This document shows, one piece after another, positions 6,765 to 14,635 of a DNA stretch of 64,000 bases (positions within the stretch are counted from its first letter, which is position 1; each line of letters starts with the position of its first letter). The notes under the pieces were generated by a model. The model was not told the DNA's origin and ran no database searches. It saw nothing but the letters and a program-made list of their open reading frames with translations. The DNA is from Clostridiales bacterium (GTDB taxonomy: Bacteria > Bacillota > Clostridia > Christensenellales > Pumilibacteraceae): positions 62,001-126,000 of the forward strand of contig JAAVHP010000010.1 of assembly GCA_014799665.1 (NCBI GenBank). Direction: 5' to 3'. Made by a program: the position numbers and the translations under genes.

Positions 6765-8561
6765 TTATTTAAGCTTGTTGCCGCAATAGCAGCAGTACGT
6801 TTCGTCGACGCCGTTCTCTTTTCCGCACGCGCGGCAAGTGATTTTATCGGTAGGCGCCGCAGTGGTTTCGGTCGACGATGTCTCGGTCGAGGTCGTTTCG
6901 CCGCCCACGGTCGTGGTCGTTGTAGTAGTCGTAACAACGGTAGTTTCCTCGGTCGCAACCGCTTCGGTCTCGGCGGGCGCGGGCTGAGCCGCGACTTTCG
7001 CCGTTCTGTCTATGATCTTGACCTTGTGCTTATTGAGCACGGGAATGACAGTGAACAGAATATTGACGATGGCAAGCAGAAGCGTGAAGATGATGCCGAA
7101 TATAAATCCGCCGCCCATGCTGTCGCCCTTAGGCATGCCACCCGCCATAGATATGATCGCAACGAGCGAGCAACCGCCGGCAACTGCGGGGATGATGATA
7201 TCGAAGATACCGCCGATCTTGGGAATGCGGACGAGCTGCATCAGCACAAACAAGACAAGTGCGGCGAGCGTTATTATAAGCAGGAAGAACGCGAAGCCCG
7301 AGCCGCCCGAATTTGCCGCGGCGTTAGCGGCATAAATGGAACCGCCTTTTGCCGTTGTATACACAGCCGAGTTTGTAATGAGCAGAACGGCTATAAGAAT
7401 GAGTACGATATTGACTATCGAGTACCAAGGGAATCTGCCGTGGCTCTGAATAACCGTTACGAAAATAGTAAACGCAAGAAGTATTATCGAGATAACGAAC
7501 GCAATGCCCTGACCTGCGCTTACGTTAGCACCGAACAAACCGGTGAAAGCAAGATACGCAAGCATGAATGCGAACGATACAACAGCGTCAAGCGCGTGAA
7601 CGTTTTTATTTTTCTTAACAAAGAACAGTATGAGGTTTTTAACTACGAGCGCAATCGGAACAAGGAAGGCTATGAACATGAGGAAGCCCATTATGGCGTA
7701 ACCGCCGCCTACCCAATTACCAGCCATGCCGGTGAGGTAGCCTTTGACTTCGGCGCTCTTGCCGAGATACCCGAATACGCTGTACCATTCCGAGGTGTTC
7801 TTGCCGTTGACCGTGCCGGTCGTAATGTCGAACGCCGAAATGAGAAGCGCCAAACCGCTGACAAAAAGCAGGATGTTGGCTATTATAAACAGCGGGAGCT
7901 TGCCTTTATTATTGATAAAGTCGTTGGACTTCGCCGCGATAGCCGTAGTCTTTTTGGTCTTGGTGGTCGTCGTTACCGTAGTAGTAGTCGACGAGACAGC
8001 CGCAGGTTCTTCCGTTTTGGGTTCTTCCGCGGGTGTTACGACAGGTTCTGGTTCCTTAACCGGTTCCGGTGCGGGTTCTTCCTTAACGGGTTCGGGCTCT
8101 TTAACAGGCTCGGGAGCGGGCTCGGCAACGGGCTTCGGTTCTTCCTTGACAGGTTCAGGCGTAGGCTCGACCGTCTCGGTAACCGTAGGCTCTTCGACCG
8201 CTTCCTCTTTGGGCTCCTCGGCTTTTACCGGTTCTTTCTTCTGAACAGGCTTTTTTGCGGCGGGCTTTTTAGCCGCCGTCGAGGACTTAGAAGCTGTCGA
8301 CTTGCTACCGGTAGAAGAAGATTTGGTCGCGGGCTTCTTTGCCGTAGAAGTCGTCTTCTTAGCCGTCGACGCGGGCTTTTTAGCCGTTGTCGATTTAGCC
8401 GCAGGCTTCTTCGCCGCGGGTTTCTTTTCCGCAGGCGCAGCTTCCTCGGCGGGTGCAGACTCATCAAGCTGGTTATTGAGCGACGCTATGAGCTCGGCAG
8501 CTTTTTTGAGCGCTTCGGCAGCCTCTGCGCGAGTCTGCTCGGTGGTCTTTTTACTTGCCAT
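6765..8561 (-). CDS. Multi-pass membrane protein with H1-like basic head and C-terminal zinc ribbon
   Basis: Function unknown. The 598-residue product has four parts. Residues about 1-30 are helical. Residues about 30-100 are a lysine/alanine/proline-rich segment (KKPAAKKPAAKS and TSTAKKPATKSS-type repeats) like histone H1 tails or other bacterial Lys/Ala-rich proteins. Residues about 105-185 are acidic PEPVKEEP repeats. From about residue 220 there are eight or so hydrophobic helices. A Thr-rich stretch (VVTTTTTTTT) precedes a C-terminal zinc ribbon with a CRAC and a CCYC cysteine pair. The ATG at 8561 is 5 nt after GGAGG; a longer frame upstream lacks a binding site. It has its own promoter and terminator, so it is monocistronic. 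Confidence 0.6.
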   Translation of the reverse strand: MASKKTTEQTRAEAAEALKKAAELIASLNNQLDESAPAEEAAPAEKKPAAKKPAAKSTTAKKPASTAKKTTSTAKKPATKSSSTGSKSTASKSSTAAKKPAAKKPVQKKEPVKAEEPKEEAVEEPTVTETVEPTPEPVKEEPKPVAEPAPEPVKEPEPVKEEPAPEPVKEPEPVVTPAEEPKTEEPAAVSSTTTTVTTTTKTKKTTAIAAKSNDFINNKGKLPLFIIANILLFVSGLALLISAFDITTGTVNGKNTSEWYSVFGYLGKSAEVKGYLTGMAGNWVGGGYAIMGFLMFIAFLVPIALVVKNLILFFVKKNKNVHALDAVVSFAFMLAYLAFTGLFGANVSAGQGIAFVISIILLAFTIFVTVIQSHGRFPWYSIVNIVLILIAVLLITNSAVYTTAKGGSIYAANAAANSGGSGFAFFLLIITLAALVLFVLMQLVRIPKIGGIFDIIIPAVAGGCSLVAIISMAGGMPKGDSMGGGFIFGIIFTLLLAIVNILFTVIPVLNKHKVKIIDRTAKVAAQPAPAETEAVATEETTVVTTTTTTTTVGGETTSTETSSTETTAAPTDKITCRACGKENGVDETYCCYCGNKLK

Positions 8562-8604
8562 CATTTCCTCCAAGTAATTGATTAAAACAATAATGTCTTT
8601 ACAT

Positions 8605-8633
8605 ATTATATCATACGCGAAAATACAAATCAA
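8605..8633 (-). promoter_or_regulatory. Promoter of the 6765-8561 gene
   Basis: Minus strand TTGATT (8633-8628), 17-bp spacer, TATAAT (8610-8605), about 45 nt before the ATG at 8561. Confidence 0.75.
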
Positions 8634-8667
8634 GAATTTTATAAAAATTTTTTCAAAGAAATGTTCG

Positions 8668-8692
8668 CGTTTTTCTGGCCGTTTATCGGCTT
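8668..8692 (-). terminator. Possible weak terminator after the PhnP-like gene
   Basis: Minus strand GCCG/CGGC hairpin followed by CAGAAAAACG; the T tract is absent (the run is A on the RNA side), so termination here is doubtful. Confidence 0.25.
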
Positions 8693-8693
8693 A

Positions 8694-9530
8694 TTACAGT
8701 TCGACTTCCATGCCGTCGTAAGCGACGGTAATTCCGAGCGGATCGGCGAGCGCTTTTATTCCGTCGAAATCGAGATCGGTATTGTGCGAAAGGTGCGTTG
8801 CGATCACTGTCGAGTTCTCTTTAAAAAGCCGCGCTTGTCTTATCAGTTTTACTTGGTTATTTATATCGTAAAGCCCCATGTGTCGACCCGCGCCGTGCTC
8901 TATCGCGCCGTAGGTGCAATCGAGAGCCGCCAAATCGACTCGCGCGCTCATACCATACAAACGCTCGAACACCTCGAATTCGAGCGGGCCTGTGTCGTTC
9001 ATGAGCAATATTCCTACACCGTTCCGCTCCAAATAATAGACCAAGCACTGCTCGCCTTTCGTGTGCGACGCGGGCAGCGCGATAATGCGCATATCGCCGT
9101 CTACGACCTCATCGAATGGGCGCAACGTATTTACTGAAATCGTTTGTTCTACTTCGGGACGAACCTCGCGCTTAATATCGGACATGAACATGTCGTGAAC
9201 GGTTTGGTTGCAAAACACCTTAATGTTTTGCTCGGTCATGTCGTGCGCGAACGGCCCACCGTGCATACAGAACTCCTGCGGATAGCAGTGGTCCATGTGC
9301 GCATGGGTTATAAGCACGCGCTTGATTTTGGATAGATCGAATCGATACGTGAGCATATGCATATACGTATCCATCGGGAAATCGAAGAGCGTGTCGTCGT
9401 CGATCAGTATCTGACTGCGCGTCCGTATATTCTTGCCGCCCGTCTCCTTGGCATGCCGACAGGTCTTGCAATTGCAAAACACCGCGGGAACGCCCTCTGC
9501 GGCGGCTGTACCCAAAAACTTGATTTTCAT
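8694..9530 (-). CDS. PhnP-like metallo-beta-lactamase-fold phosphodiesterase
   Basis: A 278-residue metal-dependent hydrolase of the metallo-beta-lactamase superfamily. The THAHMDH motif (residues 75-81) supplies the first metal ligands, and later His/Asp residues (LPASHTKGEQ, MNDTG, ATHLSHN near the C-terminus) complete the site. A CNCKTC cluster at residues 19-24 matches the structural zinc site seen in PhnP-type cyclic phosphodiesterases. The phn C-P lyase genes are absent, so phosphonate use is not implied. The start at 9530 begins exactly at the family's MKIKFLGT; the AAGGAGAG site is rather far (about 12 nt). It is the last gene of a three-gene unit, and structured element copy A fills the gap before it. 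Confidence 0.8.
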   Translation of the reverse strand: MKIKFLGTAAAEGVPAVFCNCKTCRHAKETGGKNIRTRSQILIDDDTLFDFPMDTYMHMLTYRFDLSKIKRVLITHAHMDHCYPQEFCMHGGPFAHDMTEQNIKVFCNQTVHDMFMSDIKREVRPEVEQTISVNTLRPFDEVVDGDMRIIALPASHTKGEQCLVYYLERNGVGILLMNDTGPLEFEVFERLYGMSARVDLAALDCTYGAIEHGAGRHMGLYDINNQVKLIRQARLFKENSTVIATHLSHNTDLDFDGIKALADPLGITVAYDGMEVEL

Positions 9531-9566
9531 GGTATTACAATTCTCTCCTTTAAATCGGACAGTTCC

Positions 9567-9692
9567 CCGAAAGCTCAGTCGCGCGTCAGACGGGCAACAG
9601 TTGGCGAGGCGGCGACGGGAGTGTAGACCCACCTACATGACCAAGCCGCCGAACCAAACGTAGCCCGTATCACGCGATGAATGTGCTTTCGG
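9567..9692 (-). repeat. Structured intercistronic element, copy A
   Basis: A 126-bp element between the AMP-ligase gene and the PhnP-like gene, also found at 26080-26274 and 33898-34025 in the same orientation relative to transcription. Plus-strand view: outer stem CCGAAAGC (9567-9574) / GCTTTCGG (9685-9692); second helix ACGGGC (9590-9595) / GCCCGT (9663-9668); third helix GGCGGC / GCCGCC; apical hairpin TGTAG-ACCCAC-CTACA. It overlaps the last seven codons and stop of the AMP-ligase gene, so the element supplies that protein's C-terminus. No known RNA family recognised. Confidence 0.75.
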
Positions 9693-11256
9693 CGCGCTTT
9701 GAAAGCGCGATCGTATCGATTTTCATAACCGCCGTCAGCGGCAGCGCGTCTATAAGCTCGACTATCGTCGGCACGGCGTAGTGCGACAGATCGCTTTCTA
9801 TCTTTTTGCGCAGCGCGTTCTCGTCCTGCGGCTTGCCCGTATAGTAGAGCGCGATACGCGTTTTGCCGTGATCCTTGTACTCGACGGCGCACGCGCCCGT
9901 GACACCGTCGACTTCGAGCACGGAAGCTTCTATCTCCTTGGGATAAACGCTTATCCCCGCAATCTTTATAATACGTTTCAGCCGCTGAATAAAATACAGA
10001 TAGCCGTCCTCGTCCACGTAGCCGAAATCACCCGTGCGCACATATCGCTTTCCGTCGTGCTCGAAGAACACACGCTCGTTTTCTTCCCGCGCGTCGAGAT
10101 ACCCCAGCATGAGCGTGTCGCCCGCGATCGCGATCTCGCCCTTCTCGCCCGCCACAAGCGGCGTCGTACCGTCGGGGTTGACGATGATCGCGTCTAGGTC
10201 GCTCAGCATATATCCCATAGAACGCGTGCGGTTATGATCGTAATTATTGACGGCGCAAACGGTGACCGTTTCGGTCAGTCCGTAGCCCTCGAACAGCCGC
10301 GCCTTTGCGCCCGCGCTCTCTAACCGTTCGTTGAACTTGTCCAAGAGATCCTGCGGCGCACAGTCGCCGCCCACGAACCCGACGTACAGATTTTTGAGCG
10401 CCGCGCCGTTAAAGTCCTTTTGTTTGAGCAGCGCGCGAAAAAGATTGGGCACTCCGATTATAAAGTGCATTTTGTTTTTCTTTAAAAGCTTGACGGTCGT
10501 CTTGGGCTCGAACTTAGGCATGAGCACGCTCACGCCGCCGTAAGAGAGCGTTGTGTGTATGCACATAGCAAGCCCGAACCCGTGAAACATTGGCAGCGCC
10601 GCGAGCATATACATTCCGTGCGCGTCATCTATGCAGAGCGCTTCCAGCCCGCGCCGCGCAAGCGCGTTTATCGACTCGTCGCTGAGCTCTATGATCTTAG
10701 GCTCGCCGCCTGTGCCGCCGCTGTGCAGGTACACGCCCACGCTGTTCCCGTCGCGCGCGGGCGGAGCGGGAAGCTCGACGGGGTTAAGCTCGTCGAAACG
10801 CGTAATGCCTTTCATATCACCCTTGTACGGCTTGACCTTAATATCGAACAAGAACCGAAGCAACGGCGAAAGCGAGCGCGCGGGGTGAACGGAAATAATA
10901 GGATACAAATCGGTAAGCGGCGCGTATTTTTCGAGATTGATGGATAAAGTTATAAGCAGCTTGGACTTAGCCTTGTCCATGAACTTTTTAAGCTGGTTGA
11001 GCGGCGCGAGCGGGTGCACCATGTGCGCGATACCGCCCACCCTGTTGATAGCGTAAAAGCAATACACACACTCGGGCGTGTTGGGCATACATATCGTAAC
11101 GACGTCGCCCTCTTTAATAAGCGACGACAACCGCGCCGCTGTCTCGTCTATTGCGGAAAATAATCGAGCATACGAAAAGCTCTTACCCATGTAGGTAAAC
11201 GCTGTCCACTCGCCGTCTTTTTTATATGCGTCTTTTAACGATTGATAAAGTAACAT
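9670..11256 (-). CDS. AMP-dependent ligase (ANL family, acyl-CoA synthetase-like)
   Basis: Adenylate-forming enzyme that activates a carboxylic acid with ATP, then transfers it to CoA or a carrier. The 528-residue length is typical. Motifs: the P-loop-like YLHSGGTGGEPK (residues 176-187, GGTGG where most members have SGTTG), YGLTET near 330, YVRTGDFGYVDEDGY near 413 and RIIKIAGISVYPKEIE near 436. The usual catalytic lysine near the C-terminus may be in TAVMKIDTIALSK (about residue 515). The acid is unknown. It is 9 bp downstream of a DUF1624 membrane acyltransferase, suggesting the activated acyl group is handed to a membrane acceptor; that link is inference. The last codons lie inside structured element A. 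Confidence 0.85.
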   Translation of the reverse strand: MLLYQSLKDAYKKDGEWTAFTYMGKSFSYARLFSAIDETAARLSSLIKEGDVVTICMPNTPECVYCFYAINRVGGIAHMVHPLAPLNQLKKFMDKAKSKLLITLSINLEKYAPLTDLYPIISVHPARSLSPLLRFLFDIKVKPYKGDMKGITRFDELNPVELPAPPARDGNSVGVYLHSGGTGGEPKIIELSDESINALARRGLEALCIDDAHGMYMLAALPMFHGFGLAMCIHTTLSYGGVSVLMPKFEPKTTVKLLKKNKMHFIIGVPNLFRALLKQKDFNGAALKNLYVGFVGGDCAPQDLLDKFNERLESAGAKARLFEGYGLTETVTVCAVNNYDHNRTRSMGYMLSDLDAIIVNPDGTTPLVAGEKGEIAIAGDTLMLGYLDAREENERVFFEHDGKRYVRTGDFGYVDEDGYLYFIQRLKRIIKIAGISVYPKEIEASVLEVDGVTGACAVEYKDHGKTRIALYYTGKPQDENALRKKIESDLSHYAVPTIVELIDALPLTAVMKIDTIALSKRAESTFIA

Positions 11257-11265
11257 AAACGCTCC

Positions 11266-12177
11266 CTACAAAGAAAATCCCATGCACAGCCCGATAAGGA
11301 TAAAAAGTCCCGCAAGCACGACCTGGTGAAGAAAATAAAAAATCAGCGCATGCCGTCCGACAAAGATAACCGGCTTGTGCCACTTCCCATCGAGCGCGGG
11401 AAGCAGCGACGCGCGCGTACTGTACGCCGCCTTGCCCCAGTACGTGCCGATAAGCACCGCGCCGAGGTAAGGGAACAGCCCGAACCAGTCGTCGCCGAAC
11501 GCGTACTTGCCGAAAATATATCCTAAAAAATGCTCGTCGGTAAAATACCTATCGAACTGTATCGTCCAGAATTGGTTAAAAATCCCGACGAATAAAATTA
11601 CCGCGCCCAAAACGAGCGGCGCGTAAAGATTGATATATTCGCCCGCCTTAACGACCGCTTTTTGTTTTTTGGTAGGGGTCGGCGAGGTTATCCATGCGCC
11701 GAGGTTTGTAAGGCTGTCGAGCGCAGCGGTACAGAGTATGCTCATGGCGATACAGTCGAGTATGCCGAACACCACGCCATCCTCCATGAACCCTATCGCT
11801 TTACATACGAAGGTCGCACCCGTAAACACGAGCGCGGCAATGCCGCACAGCGCGCCGCGGCGCGTATTGTTGCGCGAGAACGCACAGCTTGTCCCGACAA
11901 GAAAGAGGAATAGGAACACGAATAAATAGTGCGCCCAAAACCTGAACCCGTAATCGCTTGTCGATTTCCAATAGCTTACCGCAAATTTATAAACCCCGTC
12001 GGCAAAGCTGTTTACGCCGACCTTAAAGTTTGAAAAAAAATCTTTCGGGTGCGAACAATCATACATTAAGTGATCGAAGCACATAGCGAGAACGGCGAAC
12101 CCACGCAAAAAGTCAAGCTCCCACACTCTGCGCTTTTTGTCTTTGAATATAGGTTTTGCCGCCGTCGCGATTTTCAT
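11266..12177 (-). CDS. HGSNAT/DUF1624-like membrane acyltransferase
   Basis: A 303-residue polytopic membrane protein of the YeiB/heparan-alpha-glucosaminide N-acetyltransferase-like group (DUF1624). The family signature RVWELDFLRGFAVLAM followed by DH is at residues 17-37; about seven or eight helices follow. Members move acyl groups across the membrane onto sugars or other acceptors. Its neighbours downstream are an AMP-ligase (9 bp away) and a PhnP-like hydrolase, an acyl-activation/transfer cassette whose product is unknown. There is no ribosome binding site. The TTTACT-17-TATACT promoter ends 7 nt before the ATG, so the mRNA appears to begin essentially at the start codon. Confidence 0.75.
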   Translation of the reverse strand: MKIATAAKPIFKDKKRRVWELDFLRGFAVLAMCFDHLMYDCSHPKDFFSNFKVGVNSFADGVYKFAVSYWKSTSDYGFRFWAHYLFVFLFLFLVGTSCAFSRNNTRRGALCGIAALVFTGATFVCKAIGFMEDGVVFGILDCIAMSILCTAALDSLTNLGAWITSPTPTKKQKAVVKAGEYINLYAPLVLGAVILFVGIFNQFWTIQFDRYFTDEHFLGYIFGKYAFGDDWFGLFPYLGAVLIGTYWGKAAYSTRASLLPALDGKWHKPVIFVGRHALIFYFLHQVVLAGLFILIGLCMGFSL

Positions 12178-12184
12178 AATTTAT

Positions 12185-12213
12185 AGTATACATTATTTTG
12201 ATTAATAAGTAAA
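12185..12213 (-). promoter_or_regulatory. Promoter for the DUF1624 / AMP-ligase / hydrolase unit (leaderless)
   Basis: Minus strand TTTACT (12213-12208), 17-bp spacer, TATACT (12190-12185). Expected +1 at 12177-12179, coincident with the ATG at 12177. Confidence 0.6.
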
Positions 12214-12259
12214 GAAAATAACGATTGCTACCGCGCCGATAATTTTATCTGTTTTATTA

Positions 12260-14101
12260 TTAATTTCTAAACTTATTAATAAGCACCCACACGTCGGCGG
12301 GAGTGACGCCGCTCACGCGCGAAGCCTGACCGATAGACAGGGGCTTAGCGGCGTTGAGCTTTTCGCGCGCTTCCATTCTCAGCCCGTCGACCGTCATGTA
12401 GTCGAGGTCGTGCGGCAAGCGCATATTTTCAAGCCGTGATTTCTCTTTGAGCTCGGCGGACTGGCGTTTGAGATAGCTGTCGTACCTGACCGCCGCGTAC
12501 ACTTCGAGCCGCGCCGACGGCATAGTACCGTCGAAAACGTTAAGGTACTCGTCGAACAGTTCGAGCGTGATATTGGGGCGGCGCAGTATTTCTTCCACCG
12601 TCATATCGCGGCGCGCGTTCTCCTCGCCCGCCACATCGAACAGCTTTTCGACCACCTCGAACGGCGGTTTGACTTTAAGCAACTCGCGACATTTTTCTAT
12701 ATCGCGTTTCTTTTTGTTCAACAGCTTTTTGCGCTCGGGCGATACCGTGCCGAACCGCTCAACAAGCTCGGTAAGCCGAAGGTCGGCGTTGTCCTGCCGC
12801 AAGCTCAGTCGGCACTCCGCTCTGCCCGTCAGCATACGGTACGGCTCGTCGCTGCCGACCGTCACCAGGTCGTCCGCCATTACGCCGATATAGCTGTTCG
12901 TGCGGTCGAGAACTAGCGGCTCACCGCCCGTAATATACGCCGAAGCGTTAAGCCCAGCGAGCACGCCCTGCGCCGCCGCCTCCTCGTACCCGCTCGTGCC
13001 GTTGACCTGCCCCGCAAAGAATAAGCCCTCTATACGTTTGGACATGAGCGTGGGATAAAGCTCGCGCGCGTCAATACACTCGTACTCAATTGCGTATGCG
13101 TCGCGTACTACTTCCACGTTTTCCAGCCCCTCGATCGAGCGGTACATTTCGCGCTGAACGTCGGGCGGGAGCGAGGTGGATATGCCCTGGATATACCACT
13201 CGTCCGTACCCTCGCCCTCGGGCTCCAAAAAGAAGGTATGGCGTGGCTTGTCGGCGAACCTTACTATCTTATCTTCTATCGACGGGCAGTACCTGGCGCC
13301 CGTGCCCGTAATAAGCCCGAGCTTGCGCGGCGAATTCCAAAGCGCGGCGCGGATAATTTCGTGCGTGCGCTCGTTGGTGTAGCCGAGATAGCACACCGAG
13401 CTGTTCTTCGGTTGCTTTTTGGTGAGTGCCGAAAATGTGTACGGCACGTCGTCGCCCGACTGGATTTCGAGCCTGTTAAAATCGATCGACCTGCCGAGTA
13501 GCCGCGCGGGCGTGCCCGTTTTAAATCTTCTTAGTTCGAACCCGAGCGCGCCGAGCGACCGAGCGAGATACTCGCTGCGGCAAAAGCAAACGGGCCCGCG
13601 CTTTTCCACCGACCGACCGCAAATGATGGTGCTGTCCATGTACACGCCGGTAGCGATAACGACCGCTTTTGCGCAATAAATATTGCCCGTCACGCATTCG
13701 ACGGTAAAGTCCTTGCCGTTATGGGCGATAGACTTGATCTCGTCCTGCCGCATTGTCAGGTTTTCGGCGCACTCCAAAGCGCGCTTGGTAAAAGCGTGGT
13801 ACTTGTATTTATCCTCTTGCGCACGGAGCGAGCGCACGGCAAGTCCCTTGGACGAATTGAGCATACGGATCTGCGTAGCACACGCGTCGGCTGCGATACC
13901 CATAAACCCGCCGAGAGCGTCGAGCTCGCGCACGAGATGACCCTTACCCGTGCCGCCAATGGACGGGTTGCAGGCCATATAACCGACGTTGTCGACGGTT
14001 ATCGAACACACGAGCGTTTTAACGCCCGTTTTGGCGAGTATGAGCGCCGCTTCTATCCCCGCGTGCCCCGCACCTACTACTATCGCGTCGTAAAATAACA
14101 T
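12260..14101 (-). CDS. mnmG: tRNA uridine-5-carboxymethylaminomethyl modification enzyme MnmG (GidA)
   Basis: FAD protein that, with MnmE, installs the (carboxymethyl)aminomethyl group on wobble U34 of several tRNAs. The 613-residue product has the FAD-binding GAGHAGIEAA at residues 9-18, the NPSIGGTGKGHLVRELDALGG signature near residue 45 (two Cys-containing stretches nearby), and the C-terminal helical region that contacts MnmE and tRNA (SIGQASRVSGVTPADVWVL). CAGG lies 4 nt before the ATG. The gene stands alone here: no mnmE or rsmG neighbour is seen, and the upstream unit (sipW, DUF4279-like) is separate because mnmG has its own promoter. Confidence 0.97.
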   Translation of the reverse strand: MLFYDAIVVGAGHAGIEAALILAKTGVKTLVCSITVDNVGYMACNPSIGGTGKGHLVRELDALGGFMGIAADACATQIRMLNSSKGLAVRSLRAQEDKYKYHAFTKRALECAENLTMRQDEIKSIAHNGKDFTVECVTGNIYCAKAVVIATGVYMDSTIICGRSVEKRGPVCFCRSEYLARSLGALGFELRRFKTGTPARLLGRSIDFNRLEIQSGDDVPYTFSALTKKQPKNSSVCYLGYTNERTHEIIRAALWNSPRKLGLITGTGARYCPSIEDKIVRFADKPRHTFFLEPEGEGTDEWYIQGISTSLPPDVQREMYRSIEGLENVEVVRDAYAIEYECIDARELYPTLMSKRIEGLFFAGQVNGTSGYEEAAAQGVLAGLNASAYITGGEPLVLDRTNSYIGVMADDLVTVGSDEPYRMLTGRAECRLSLRQDNADLRLTELVERFGTVSPERKKLLNKKKRDIEKCRELLKVKPPFEVVEKLFDVAGEENARRDMTVEEILRRPNITLELFDEYLNVFDGTMPSARLEVYAAVRYDSYLKRQSAELKEKSRLENMRLPHDLDYMTVDGLRMEAREKLNAAKPLSIGQASRVSGVTPADVWVLINKFRN

Positions 14102-14146
14102 AAACCTGACTAAACAAAAAAGATTGACCGCTTTACGGTGATTATA

Positions 14147-14175
14147 ATGATATCACCTAATGAGAAAGAAGTCAA
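14147..14175 (-). promoter_or_regulatory. Promoter of mnmG
   Basis: Minus strand TTGACT (14175-14170), 17-bp spacer, TATCAT (14152-14147). A TATAAT six bases further downstream would leave a 23-bp spacer, so the upstream hexamer is preferred. Confidence 0.5.
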
Positions 14176-14191
14176 TCGATATCCCGTTATC

Positions 14192-14635
14192 TTATATTAT
14201 ATAATAATCGAGGTCCATAGCCATGCCCGACCGCGACATAAAATCTATAATATCTCTATCGAGCGAAAGAAGCTGATGTGGCTCGTCCGAGTCGGCTACG
14301 ATATACGGCACGATGACGAGCGCAGCGGAAACGCCGAACTGTTCGCACGCGCGCTTTATAATATCTTCTTTTCCAAACAGGTCCTTTAACGTGGCGCGAA
14401 GCATTACGTTCACGTCCACGTCGTAGTTCTCGTTACAGCCCAAAATAAACCGATGTCTGCGCCATTCGGGCACGACGCCGAGCCTATCGACGATAAACCT
14501 CTCGACCTCGGTCTTATTATATATGCCGAGTTCTTCGGGCGTGCAGTCGCGCCGCGCTTTCAGCGAAGCGGCGTTCTTTTTCACGTCGAAGTCGAACACT
14601 AGGCAAAAATATGTTTTGCAGGCTGGTCTTTCCAC
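14192..14635 (-). CDS. DUF4279-like small protein
   Basis: A 147-residue soluble protein of unknown function. The C-terminal half (ALVIVPYIVADSDEPHQLLSLDRDIIDFMSRSGMAMDLDYYII in part) resembles DUF4279 proteins, which end in a short strand-helix-strand with an acidic DxDxY; this assignment is tentative. It starts with GTG at 14635, sharing one base with the TAG of the upstream SipW-like gene (TAGTG), so its translation is coupled to that gene. Coupling suggests a working link between the two, but no substrate or partner can be read from the sequence. Confidence 0.5.
   Translation of the reverse strand: MERPACKTYFCLVFDFDVKKNAASLKARRDCTPEELGIYNKTEVERFIVDRLGVVPEWRRHRFILGCNENYDVDVNVMLRATLKDLFGKEDIIKRACEQFGVSAALVIVPYIVADSDEPHQLLSLDRDIIDFMSRSGMAMDLDYYII

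Noticed and set aside
7026..8585. A 519-codon plus-strand frame opposite the zinc-ribbon membrane protein
   Set aside because: Shadow of the repetitive minus-strand gene; arginine/phenylalanine-rich low-complexity product, no binding site.
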